This document shows, in pieces, positions 7,791 through 14,905 of a stretch of DNA of 64,000 nucleotides. The position numbers and the translations under genes are program-made. The stretch's first letter is position 1, and each line of letters starts with the position of its first letter. Under the pieces are notes generated by a model. The model saw only the letters and a list, made by a program, of their open reading frames with translations. It was not told where the DNA came from and searched no databases. Origin of the DNA: an uncultured Solirubrobacteraceae bacterium (lineage in GTDB: Bacteria; Actinomycetota; Thermoleophilia; Solirubrobacterales; Solirubrobacteraceae). The stretch is taken from positions 1 through 64,000 of the forward strand of contig CADCVR010000024.1 of the NCBI GenBank assembly GCA_902806205.1, read 5' to 3'.

Positions 7791-8426
7791 CTACGAGCGC
7801 GCCACTGCCCCCGCCCGATCGAGTGCCGGGCGCATGACTCCCGGCAGCCGGCGGCGCACGCGCCAGCGGGCGCCGGAGAACGCGCAGTTGGCGAGCGTGG
7901 CGAATCCCGCCTCGTCGGAGCGCAGGGCGAGCAGGAGATGCGCGATGCGATCGCCCGAGGGCAGCTCCGGATCGGGCACCCGCACGCAGTAGCAGAGCAC
8001 ACGCTTGCCGTTCTTGCGCACGAGCAGCGCACCGGCGCTGCCGACGAGCCACACGCCGAGCGCTCCCCGCTCGAGCACGAGCCCCGTCTGACGATGCAGC
8101 TCGCGCGCCTCGTGGCCGATCAGATCGCCCAGCAGCCCGACCGAGACGCGTTCGGCCCGCGCGGTCGCCTCGAAGTGCGGCGGGCGGACGACATTCGCTC
8201 CCCGGGCCGCGTAGAGCTCCGGGATGATCCACGCGTGCGCGAAGCTCGCGAGCGTCACCGGGAAGGCGAGTGGCTCGGCGGCGACGAGGACGATGCCGGC
8301 GCCCGCGAACGGGACGACGTGAGCGACCGTGGTGACCGTCCACCCCAGGCCAAGCCGGCGCAGGCGCTGCTCGTCGACCCGCGGGCGCCAGTGGACGCTC
8401 GCGAGCTCGGGCAGGACGTCGGTCAC
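7791..8426 (-). CDS. Hypothetical protein with two membrane segments
   Basis: From the GTG at 8426 the frame gives 211 aa. Two hydrophobic stretches occur early (VVPFAGAGIVLVAA and FPVTLASFAHAWII), followed by a soluble part including VLERGALGVWLVGSAGALLV and a CYCVRVPDPELPSGDR segment. I do not recognise the family. The start is chosen because sequence upstream of VTDVLPELASVHWRP is Pro/Arg-rich and overlaps the neighbouring gene. It lies 29 nt after the preceding 74-aa gene, probably in one operon. It ends at TAG with coding-like sequence continuing in frame beyond. Confidence 0.6.
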   Translation of the reverse strand: MTDVLPELASVHWRPRVDEQRLRRLGLGWTVTTVAHVVPFAGAGIVLVAAEPLAFPVTLASFAHAWIIPELYAARGANVVRPPHFEATARAERVSVGLLGDLIGHEARELHRQTGLVLERGALGVWLVGSAGALLVRKNGKRVLCYCVRVPDPELPSGDRIAHLLLALRSDEAGFATLANCAFSGARWRVRRRLPGVMRPALDRAGAVARS

Positions 8427-8455
8427 CGGCTCGGGCGGCGGTGGCGGGGTGGGAT

Positions 8456-8680
8456 TCAGCCGCCGGCGATCGGCCGGCGCATGATCACGAGGCCGGCGTC
8501 GACCGGCAGCCGCTTGACCTGCTCGGCGTGTCCTTCGCCCGTGGTGACCATCCCGAAGGAGCCGCGGTCGAGCTCGATCTGGAAGGCGGTGACGGCAGCC
8601 TCGACGGCGGCGGGGTCGTCGGGGGTCCACTCGGCGAGGGTCGTATGCCCGGTGTGATCCATGCGGATGAGGCGCGACAT
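8456..8680 (-). CDS. 74-aa hypothetical protein
   Basis: The ATG at 8680 gives MSRLIRMDHTGHTTLAEW and ends RRPIAGG. It is a small soluble protein with an acidic middle and no recognised motif. TAGGAT lies 7 nt before the ATG and there is no ribosome site, a strong sign of a real leaderless start. It is first of a probable operon with the 211-aa membrane protein and is divergent from the TVP38-like gene. Confidence 0.65.
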   Translation of the reverse strand: MSRLIRMDHTGHTTLAEWTPDDPAAVEAAVTAFQIELDRGSFGMVTTGEGHAEQVKRLPVDAGLVIMRRPIAGG

Positions 8681-8687
8681 GACGCCG

Positions 8688-8693
8688 ATCCTA
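8688..8693 (-). promoter_or_regulatory. -10 box of 74-aa protein gene
   Basis: TAGGAT on the minus strand, 7 nt before the ATG at 8680. Confidence 0.55.
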
Positions 8694-8792
8694 CGCGTCG
8701 GCCCCGGGCGTGGCGAGGGTCCGATGACGCGGCGGCGCCAGGTCGGGATTCCCCGGGGTCCCTCCGACGCCGCCGCCACCGGGACCGACGCG

Positions 8793-8798
8793 TAGGCT
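8793..8798 (+). promoter_or_regulatory. -10 box of TVP38-like gene
   Basis: TAGGCT, 6 nt before the GTG at 8805, with no Shine-Dalgarno sequence between. Confidence 0.55.
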
Positions 8799-8804
8799 TC
8801 GCAC

Positions 8805-9527
8805 GTGCGCGGGTCGCCCTCCCTCAGCCCGTCGGGCGTCTCGCGCTGGAGCATCGGCGCGACGCTCGTGACCCTGGTGATCGCCGCCGTCGTCATCTGG
8901 CTCGTGGCTCCGCTGCGCGAGGTGGCCGGCCTCGCGCTGCGCGGCGACGCCTCAGGCCTGCGCGGTCAGCTGCGCGACCTCGACGCCTGGGGCGTCGCCG
9001 TGCTGCTCGCGGTGATGATCGCCCACGCGGTGATCTGGTACCCGGCGGAGATCCTCACGGCCGCCGCGGGGTTCGTCTACGGGTTCGCCCTCGCGCTGCC
9101 GATCGTCGTCGGCGGCTGGCTGCTCTCCGCCCTGGCCACCTACGCGATGGGGCGCTACGCGGGCCGTCCGCTGCTCCACCGCATAGCGGGCGAGCGGCGA
9201 TTCCGCGCAGCCCAACGGACGATCGACCGCGGCGGAGCGCCCGTGCTGCTCGCCGCGCGGCTCGTCCCCGTGATCCCCTTCAGCCTGACGGGCTACGTGG
9301 CGGGCGCCGCGCACGTGCCGCTGTGGCGGTTCTCCTGGACGACCGTCGCGGGCTTCCTGCCGATGACGCTCGTGGTGGTGTTCCTGGGCTCCCGCCTGGA
9401 GGAGCTGTCGCTCACCGACCCGTTGCTCTACCTCGCTCTCGCGCCGATCGGGCTGCTGGCGCTCGCCGCCCGGCCGGTCGCCCGGCGGATGCGCGCGCCG
9501 GCCGAGGACGAGCCCGTCGCCTCCTGA
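8805..9527 (+). CDS. TVP38/TMEM64 (DedA-like) membrane protein
   Basis: The 240-aa protein has about six hydrophobic segments. The central block, with AGFVYGFALALPIVVGGWLL, a conserved Gly-Arg pair (MGRYAGR) and RLVPVIPFSLTGYVAGAAHV, is the SNARE-associated/VTT domain of TVP38/TMEM64 proteins. Related proteins include DedA-family lipid transporters or scramblases, so a role in moving lipid carriers across the membrane is plausible but unproven. The GTG start has a -10 box 6 nt upstream. It is convergent with gatB. Confidence 0.85.
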   Translation: MRGSPSLSPSGVSRWSIGATLVTLVIAAVVIWLVAPLREVAGLALRGDASGLRGQLRDLDAWGVAVLLAVMIAHAVIWYPAEILTAAAGFVYGFALALPIVVGGWLLSALATYAMGRYAGRPLLHRIAGERRFRAAQRTIDRGGAPVLLAARLVPVIPFSLTGYVAGAAHVPLWRFSWTTVAGFLPMTLVVVFLGSRLEELSLTDPLLYLALAPIGLLALAARPVARRMRAPAEDEPVAS

Positions 9528-9580
9528 TCGCCCTGACTTCAGACGTCCCCCGGCAGCAGCCGGGCCCCTCCCCCGGCCCG

Positions 9581-11005
9581 TCACAGCCCGAGCTGCTCGC
9601 GGACGAGGCGGGTCACCTCCTTGCCGTCCGCGCGGCCCTTGGTCTCCTTCATCACCGCCCCGATGATCGCTCCCATCGGCTTCGGGTCACCGTTCTTGAT
9701 CCGCTCGGCGATCGCGGGCTGCGCCTCGAGCGCCGCCGCCACCACCGGCGCAAGCTCGTCGGCGCCCCCCATGGCCGCCAGGTTCTCGGTCTCGACGATC
9801 GCCGTCGGATCGCCGCCCTCGGCGACGAGCTTGTCGAGCACGGTCTTGGCCGCCGCCGCGGTGATCTTCTTCTGGGTCACGAGCGTCACCAGGACGCCGA
9901 GCGCGGCGGGGCGCACGTTCGAGGTGGCGGGGTCGGCGTCGGCGCCCAGCCGCTGGACGAGCTCGTTCGTCGTCCAGTTGGCCAGCGGGACGGGCTCGGC
10001 GCCGGTGGCAAGCGCCTCCTCGTAGTAGTCGCCGAGCTCCGCGCGCCAGGCCAGGAGCCTGGCGGTGTCCGGATGCAGCCCGAGCTCCTGCTCGAAGCGC
10101 CCGGCGCGGGCAGCGGGCAGCTCGGGGAGCGCCGCCCGCGCGCGCTCGAGCATCTCGGCGGTGATGCTCACCGGCGTGAGGTCGGGCTCGGGGAAGTAGC
10201 GGTAGTCGTGCGCCTCCTCCTTGGAGCGCATCGAGGTCAGCCGCTCGGTGCGCGGGTCGAAGTGCAGCGTCTCCTGCACCACGGGCTGCCCGGCGCGCAG
10301 CAGACCCTCCTGCCGGGCGACCTCGGCGCGGATTCCGCGCTCGATGAAGCGGAAGGAGTTCATGTTCTTGAGCTCGGTCTTGACCCCGAGCTGCGCCTGC
10401 CCTGAGGGCCGGATGGAGATGTTCGCGTCGCAGCGCAGCGAGCCCTCCTCCATGTTCACGTCCGAGACGCCGATGCGGCGCATCGTGGTCCGCAGCAGCC
10501 GCAGGAAGTCGCCCGCCTGCTCGGCCGAGGTGATGTCGGGTTCGGTGACGATCTCGCACAGCGGGGTGCCGCCGCGGTTGAAGTCGACCACCGAGTTCGC
10601 CGAGCTGAGGATGCGCCCGCCGCCACCCCCCGAGTGGATCGTCTTGGCCGCGTCCTCCTCGAGGTGGACGCGATGGATGCGCACGCCGCCGAGCTCACCG
10701 CCCGAGCAGAGCGGTTCCTCGTTCTGGCTGATCTGATAACCCTTGGGCGAGTCGGGATAGAAGTACTGCTTGCGGTCGAATTTCGACAAGGGGTTCAGAT
10801 CGCACCCCAGCGCCAGGCCGATCAGCAACCCGAAGTGGATCGCCTCCGCGTTGGCGACCGGAAGCGCACCGGGCAGCGCGAGGCAGACCGGGCAGGTCCG
10901 CGTGTTGGGCTCCTCACCGAAGCCGAGCGCGCACGAGCAGAACATCTTCGTCCGGGTCTGGAGCTGGACGTGGATCTCCAGGCCGATGGTCGTCTCGTAC
11001 TTCAC
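9581..11005 (-). CDS. gatB: Aspartyl/glutamyl-tRNA amidotransferase subunit B
   Basis: The 474-aa protein begins [15 protein letters not shown] and contains [13 protein letters not shown] with CPVCLALPG, the cysteine zinc site of GatB. It also has [12 protein letters not shown] and a C-terminal YqeY-like tail ([19 protein letters not shown]). GatB activates mischarged Glu-tRNAGln or Asp-tRNAAsn for amidation using ammonia made by GatA. The GTG start overlaps the gatA stop by 4 nt (GTGA), fixing the start and showing coupling. It is last of gatC-gatA-gatB. Confidence 0.96.
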   Translation of the reverse strand: MKYETTIGLEIHVQLQTRTKMFCSCALGFGEEPNTRTCPVCLALPGALPVANAEAIHFGLLIGLALGCDLNPLSKFDRKQYFYPDSPKGYQISQNEEPLCSGGELGGVRIHRVHLEEDAAKTIHSGGGGGRILSSANSVVDFNRGGTPLCEIVTEPDITSAEQAGDFLRLLRTTMRRIGVSDVNMEEGSLRCDANISIRPSGQAQLGVKTELKNMNSFRFIERGIRAEVARQEGLLRAGQPVVQETLHFDPRTERLTSMRSKEEAHDYRYFPEPDLTPVSITAEMLERARAALPELPAARAGRFEQELGLHPDTARLLAWRAELGDYYEEALATGAEPVPLANWTTNELVQRLGADADPATSNVRPAALGVLVTLVTQKKITAAAAKTVLDKLVAEGGDPTAIVETENLAAMGGADELAPVVAAALEAQPAIAERIKNGDPKPMGAIIGAVMKETKGRADGKEVTRLVREQLGL

Positions 11006-12423
11006 GCCCTCACCGCCGCTCCGTCGAAGCCGAACGCAGCTTCGAGCGCGTGGGCGGCGTCGAGCAACCGGTTCTCGCTGAACGCCGGTCCCGCGAGCTG
11101 CAAGCCCACCGGAAGCCCGTCGCTCAGTCCGCACGGCAGCGAGATCGCCGGGACACCGGCCAGCGACATGGGGACGGTGAAGTAGTCGTTCAGGTACATG
11201 GCGAGGGGGTCGCCGGTCAGCGCCCCGAGCTCGAAGGCGACCCCGGGGCTGGTGGGCGTGACGAGGAAGTCGACTCGCTCGAAGGCGCGGGCGAAGTCCT
11301 CGGCGATCAGCGTACGAACCTTCTGCGCGCTGGCGTAGTAGGCGTCGTAGAAGCCCGAGCTCAGCACGTAGGTTCCGAGCATCACGCGCCGCTTGACCTC
11401 GGGTCCGAAGCCGTCGTGGCGGGTCTGGGTGTACATCGCGGTCAGGTCGTCGGCCGGCGTGCGCAGGCCGTAGCGGACGCCGTCGAAGCGCGAGAGGTTG
11501 CTCGAGCACTCCGCCGGAGCGAGGACGTAGTACGCGCTCAGGCCGTAGTCGGCGTGCGGCAGCGCGACGCGTTCGACGGTGGCACCGAGCGCCTCGGCCT
11601 GAGCGAGCGCCGCCTCGAAGGCGGCCATGACGCCGGGCTCGACGCCCTCGCCGGTGAGGTCCTCGGGGACACCGAGGCGGAGCCCGGCCAGGTCCTGCGC
11701 GGAGGGCAGCACGAGCTCCTCGGGGTGGGCGACGGACGTCGCGTCGCGGGGATCCCTGCCCGCCATGTGACGGTAGAGCAGCGCCGCGTCGGTGACGTCG
11801 CGGGCGAGCGGCCCCGCCTGGTCGAGGCTCGAGGCGAACGCGATCATCCCGTAGCGCGAGACGCTCCCGTACGTCGGCTTGAGTCCCACGATGCCGCAGA
11901 GCGCGGCGGGCTGGCGGATCGAGCCGCCGGTGTCGGTTCCGAGCGCCCAGGGCGCGAGCCCCGCCGCCACGGCCGCGGCACTGCCACCGCTCGAGCCGCC
12001 GGGCACGCGGGTGCGGTCCCACGGGTTGAGCACCGGCCCGTAGGCCGAGTTCTCGTTGGAGGATCCCATCGCGAACTCGTCCTGGTTCGTCTTGCCGAGC
12101 AGCACCGTCCCCGCGGCGGTGAGCTGCTCGACGACGGTCGCGGTGTAGGGCGGCCGGTAGCCCTCGAGGATCTTCGACCCGGCCTGCGACGGGACTCCCT
12201 CGGTGCAGAAGAGGTCCTTGACCGCGAGGGGGACCCCGCCGAGCTCGCCGCTGACCGGCGCGGCGCGCGCTCCTCCCTCCTCGGAGATCCACACGTAGGC
12301 GTTGAGCTCGTCGGCAGCCGAGCGGGCACGGTAGGCCGCGAAGTACTCCGCCCGGTCGAGCTCGCCGGCGGAGATGGCGTCCGCGGCCGCCTTTGCCGAG
12401 AGGGCGATCAGCTCGGCGGTCAT
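11002..12423 (-). CDS. gatA: Aspartyl/glutamyl-tRNA amidotransferase subunit A
   Basis: The 473-aa protein is an amidase-signature enzyme. The catalytic Lys is in [14 protein letters not shown]; the Ser-cisSer-Lys nucleophile region is [16 protein letters not shown] followed by [16 protein letters not shown]. It releases ammonia from glutamine and channels it to GatB for correction of mischarged tRNAs. Its ATG overlaps the gatC stop by 4 nt and its stop overlaps the gatB start by 4 nt. Length is normal for the family. Confidence 0.96.
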   Translation of the reverse strand: MTAELIALSAKAAADAISAGELDRAEYFAAYRARSAADELNAYVWISEEGGARAAPVSGELGGVPLAVKDLFCTEGVPSQAGSKILEGYRPPYTATVVEQLTAAGTVLLGKTNQDEFAMGSSNENSAYGPVLNPWDRTRVPGGSSGGSAAAVAAGLAPWALGTDTGGSIRQPAALCGIVGLKPTYGSVSRYGMIAFASSLDQAGPLARDVTDAALLYRHMAGRDPRDATSVAHPEELVLPSAQDLAGLRLGVPEDLTGEGVEPGVMAAFEAALAQAEALGATVERVALPHADYGLSAYYVLAPAECSSNLSRFDGVRYGLRTPADDLTAMYTQTRHDGFGPEVKRRVMLGTYVLSSGFYDAYYASAQKVRTLIAEDFARAFERVDFLVTPTSPGVAFELGALTGDPLAMYLNDYFTVPMSLAGVPAISLPCGLSDGLPVGLQLAGPAFSENRLLDAAHALEAAFGFDGAAVRA

Positions 12424-12704
12424 GCCTGCGGGCTCGGGACGCGGAAGCCGCCGTCGGCGACGTCGGGCGCGGGGGCCAGCGCGACGTCTCGGGGCAGCGA
12501 CCGGTGCGGCTCGTCGGGGCGCAGCGCGACGTCCACCGCGACGACGTGCGACGTGGGCTCGACCTGCGCCAGGTCGAGCTCGCCGATCTTCTCGATGTGC
12601 CCGAGCACCTTCGAGAGCTCCTCGCTCATCCGCTCGGTCTCCTCCTCGGTGAGCTCGAGGCGGGCCAGGCGGGCAACGTGCAGGACCTGTTCACGGTCGA
12701 TCAT
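12420..12704 (-). CDS. gatC: Aspartyl/glutamyl-tRNA amidotransferase subunit C
   Basis: The 94-aa protein starts [20 protein letters not shown] and has the acidic, Pro-rich C-terminal belt typical of GatC, the small subunit that clasps GatA and GatB. An upstream GTG at 12713 would add three residues. The ATG at 12704 is preferred because it gives the family N-terminus and lies 9 nt after a TAGGAT box at 12714-12719. The palindromic repeat element begins one base beyond that box, so the promoter -35 region must lie within the element. Confidence 0.93.
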   Translation of the reverse strand: MIDREQVLHVARLARLELTEEETERMSEELSKVLGHIEKIGELDLAQVEPTSHVVAVDVALRPDEPHRSLPRDVALAPAPDVADGGFRVPSPQA

Positions 12705-12713
12705 CCCCCGCAC

Positions 12714-12719
12714 ATCCTA
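12714..12719 (-). promoter_or_regulatory. -10 box of gatCAB, touching the repeat element
   Basis: TAGGAT on the minus strand is 9 nt before the gatC ATG at 12704. A GGAACT sequence, 16 nt further upstream, lies inside the terminal inverted repeat of the adjacent element and may act as the -35; that is a guess from spacing. Confidence 0.45.
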
Positions 12720-12720
12720 A

Positions 12721-12883
12721 GTGCTCCGATTCGTAAGTTCCGTCGCAGGATCCGGGATGCATTCGTCGCGCCGTGGCGTTCGGCGACGCCCCTGCTCGTA
12801 CTGGGCGTACTTGCGGGGCCGTCGCCGGGCGGCACGGCCCGGCGAGGCGCCCGGATGCTGCCATGAACTTCGGATCGGAGCAC
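12721..12883. repeat. Palindromic intergenic element, copy 1 (163 bp)
   Basis: Imperfect terminal inverted repeats of about 33 bp begin with GTGCTCCGAT and end with ATCGGAGCAC. They continue through AAGTTC and ATCCGGG. A second, shorter copy lies inverted at 62254-62345. Copy 1 has about 71 bp of extra central sequence. It contains no credible gene, so it resembles a BIME- or MITE-like element. No clear target duplication is visible. It sits directly upstream of the gatCAB promoter. Confidence 0.8.
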
Positions 12884-12913
12884 TTTTAAGGGTCGTTCCG
12901 GGTCGGCCGGTGC

Positions 12914-13393
12914 TCAGGCCTCGGCGGGCGGAGCCGGGCGCCGCGGGAGATCGGGGGCCGCGGAGTACGGCGCGTCCGTGCGCTCGTCGGCCATCGCGAT
13001 CCAGCCCCCGACGGGGATCAGCACCATGAAGAGCAGGCCGAGGTAGGCGCCGCCGAGCGAGTCGTCGAGGAAGAGGACGCGGAGTGCCAGCACGAGGGTC
13101 ACGACGACCCCGGCGCCCGTGGTCAGCACCGCGGCGCCGATGGTGATCGCGGCCGGGCGCTTGCCTGCCGTTGCCGAGACGAGGGCGAGCGCGAGGGCGA
13201 TCGTGATGAGGACGAGCGCGAGCATCACGACGCCGAGGCTGCTCCAGCCCGACTGGGTGCCGGCGCCGGCGACGCGCGTGGCGGCCCGGCCGGCGCCGGA
13301 GTCCCGGTTCCAGTCGAAGAAGAGCGTCACGAGGAGCGCGAGGGCGGCGGCGCCACTGAGCAGCTCACCGAGGCGCAGGCGCGCGAGGTCCAT
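12914..13393 (-). CDS. Four-helix membrane protein of unknown function
   Basis: The 159-aa protein has four probable membrane helices (about residues 10-26, 51-73, 80-104 and 113-133) and a Pro/Ala-rich cytoplasmic tail. The loop after helix 1 holds FDWNRDSGAGRAATR. I do not recognise a family. TAGGTT 7 nt before the ATG supports the start and suggests a leaderless mRNA. It lies between folD (upstream on the same strand) and the repeat element before gatCAB. Confidence 0.65.
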   Translation of the reverse strand: MDLARLRLGELLSGAAALALLVTLFFDWNRDSGAGRAATRVAGAGTQSGWSSLGVVMLALVLITIALALALVSATAGKRPAAITIGAAVLTTGAGVVVTLVLALRVLFLDDSLGGAYLGLLFMVLIPVGGWIAMADERTDAPYSAAPDLPRRPAPPAEA

Positions 13394-13400
13394 GGCGGCA

Positions 13401-13406
13401 AACCTA
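13401..13406 (-). promoter_or_regulatory. -10 box of four-helix protein gene
   Basis: TAGGTT on the minus strand, 7 nt before the ATG at 13393. It overlaps the last codon of folD by a few bases. Confidence 0.5.
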
Positions 13407-14315
13407 CCGGGCGGTCGGGCCGGCGCCCGGACCGGACGGGACGGATGCCCCTCCCCGTCCGGCCGCGGCGAGCGACATCTCGGACGCCCGCAGGGTGTTG
13501 CGCAGCAGGCAGGCGACCGTCATCGGTCCGACGCCACCGGGGACCGGCGTGATCGCGCGAGCGACCTCGCTCGCGGCGGCGAAGTCGACGTCGCCGGTCA
13601 GCCCGCTCTCCAGGCGGTTCATCCCGACGTCGATGACCACCGCGCCGGGCTTGATCCACGTGCCCTGCACGAGGTGCGGCACCCCGACCGCCGCGACGAG
13701 CACGTCGGCGCGGCGGCAGCTCGCCGCGAGGTCGGCGGTGCGCGAGTGACAGATCGTGACGGTCGCGTTCGCGGCGAGGAGCAGCTGGCTCATCGGCTTG
13801 CCGAAGAGGTTCGAGCGGCCGACGACGACGGCCTCGGCGCCCTCGAGCTCGACTTCCTGCTCGGCGAGCAGCAGCATCACCCCCGTCGGCGTGCACGGGC
13901 GCAGGCCGGGCAGGCCGAGCGCCAGGCGCCCCGCCGAGGCGACGGTCAGGCCGTCGACGTCCTTGTCGGCGGCGATGCGATCGGTCAGCTCGAGTCCGTC
14001 GAGATGTGCGGGCACCGGGAGCTGGCAGAGGATCCCGCTGACGTCCGGGTCGGCGTTGAGGTCGTCGAGCAGCGCGAGCACCTTCCCGCGCCCGACGTCG
14101 GCGGCCAGGCGATGGTCGAAGCCGCGGATGCCCACCTCGGTGCAGGCGCGCTGCTTGCCCGCGACGTAGACCTGCGAGCCGGCGTCGTCGCCGATCAGGA
14201 CCGTCGCCAGGCCCGGCGGACGGCCGTGCGCGGCTGCGAACGCCGCGACGTCCGCGGTGAGCTGTGCCCGCAGGGAGGCCGCGCTCGCCCTGCCGTCGAT
14301 GACCGCCGCGGCCAT
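13404..14315 (-). CDS. folD: Methylenetetrahydrofolate dehydrogenase/cyclohydrolase
   Basis: The 303-aa protein is FolD, which interconverts 5,10-methylene- and 10-formyl-tetrahydrofolate. Visible marks are YVAGKQRACTEVGI with the catalytic Lys, GILCQLPVPAHLD, DKDVDGLT, VVGRSNLFGKPM (NADP binding) and ITPVPGGVGPMTVACLL. The ATG at 14315 is used because it gives the family N-terminus (MAAAVIDGRASAASL). It overlaps the preceding stop by one base (TGATG). The C-terminal 20 or so residues are Gly/Ala/Pro-rich and beyond the usual end. Confidence 0.95.
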   Translation of the reverse strand: MAAAVIDGRASAASLRAQLTADVAAFAAAHGRPPGLATVLIGDDAGSQVYVAGKQRACTEVGIRGFDHRLAADVGRGKVLALLDDLNADPDVSGILCQLPVPAHLDGLELTDRIAADKDVDGLTVASAGRLALGLPGLRPCTPTGVMLLLAEQEVELEGAEAVVVGRSNLFGKPMSQLLLAANATVTICHSRTADLAASCRRADVLVAAVGVPHLVQGTWIKPGAVVIDVGMNRLESGLTGDVDFAAASEVARAITPVPGGVGPMTVACLLRNTLRASEMSLAAAGRGGASVPSGPGAGPTAR

Positions 14316-14680
14316 CAGACCTTGCGCATCCTCATCCTCGCGATGATCGTGCCGCCCTGTCCGAGGCTCAGGCGGCAGCGATCGACCGGTCCCACCTCCT
14401 CGGGAAGGGTGAGCGTCCGGGTTCTCGCGCTCGGCCACAGGACGGTGATCCTGTCGCCGCGGCCGTAGTTCCCGGTGCCGCACTGCAGGCCGACCGACCG
14501 CCGCGCCGACCGCCGCGCGTTCGTGGCGCTCAGGGTGATCCGGATCACCGTGGGCTGAAGCGTGATGCGGGCGCGGCCGTCTCGATCCTTGCCGACGTAC
14601 GTCGCGGCGGACGCCGACGCGGCGCCGGTCATCCCGGCGAGGGACACCACGGCGAGCGCGAGCGGCAGACGGATGCGCAT
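14315..14680 (-). CDS. Secreted hypothetical protein
   Basis: The 121-aa protein starts MRIRLPLALAVVSLAGMTGAASASAA, a typical Sec signal peptide with an AXA-type cleavage site near residue 25. The mature part is basic, with one internal Cys pair (LQCGTG and DRCRL) that may form a disulfide. No family recognised. TACTCT lies 6 nt before the ATG. Its stop overlaps the folD start by one base, so folD may depend on it for translation coupling. Confidence 0.65.
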   Translation of the reverse strand: MRIRLPLALAVVSLAGMTGAASASAATYVGKDRDGRARITLQPTVIRITLSATNARRSARRSVGLQCGTGNYGRGDRITVLWPSARTRTLTLPEEVGPVDRCRLSLGQGGTIIARMRMRKV

Positions 14681-14686
14681 GGCGCG

Positions 14687-14692
14687 AGAGTA
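14687..14692 (-). promoter_or_regulatory. -10 box of secreted protein gene
   Basis: TACTCT on the minus strand, 6 nt before the ATG at 14680; probably drives folD as well. Confidence 0.5.
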
Positions 14693-14803
14693 GAGGGGTC
14701 GGGTCCGATGCGCCGGCGGCATTCCTCGGAGCCCCTCCTAGATGAGTGATTCCGCGGATCCGGTGCCGCCCGCTCGACGTTTCGGCTGGCACCTGACACC
14801 ACC

Positions 14804-14843
14804 CGATCCCTTGCCGATCCGTACAGGATCGGCTGCGGGATCG
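14804..14843. terminator. Two-tier hairpin between pcrA and secreted-protein gene
   Basis: An inner 8-bp stem (GCCGATCC at 14813-14820 with GGATCGGC at 14826-14833, loop GTACA) is enclosed by an outer 7-bp stem (CGATCCC at 14804-14810 with GGGATCG at 14837-14843). It lies 63 nt beyond the pcrA stop. No U tract is present, so it could instead be a protein-binding palindrome. Confidence 0.5.
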
Positions 14844-14905
14844 TGCGGCGTCAGCCATCCACCCGAACCGCCGATCGACGGGACCACCTCGTTCAAATCA
14901 ATCAT

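Noticed and set aside
9581-12292. Single 903-aa protein on the minus strand covering gatB and much of gatA
   Set aside because: The upstream part is an out-of-frame reading of gatA. The true gatB starts at the GTG 11005, which overlaps the gatA stop.
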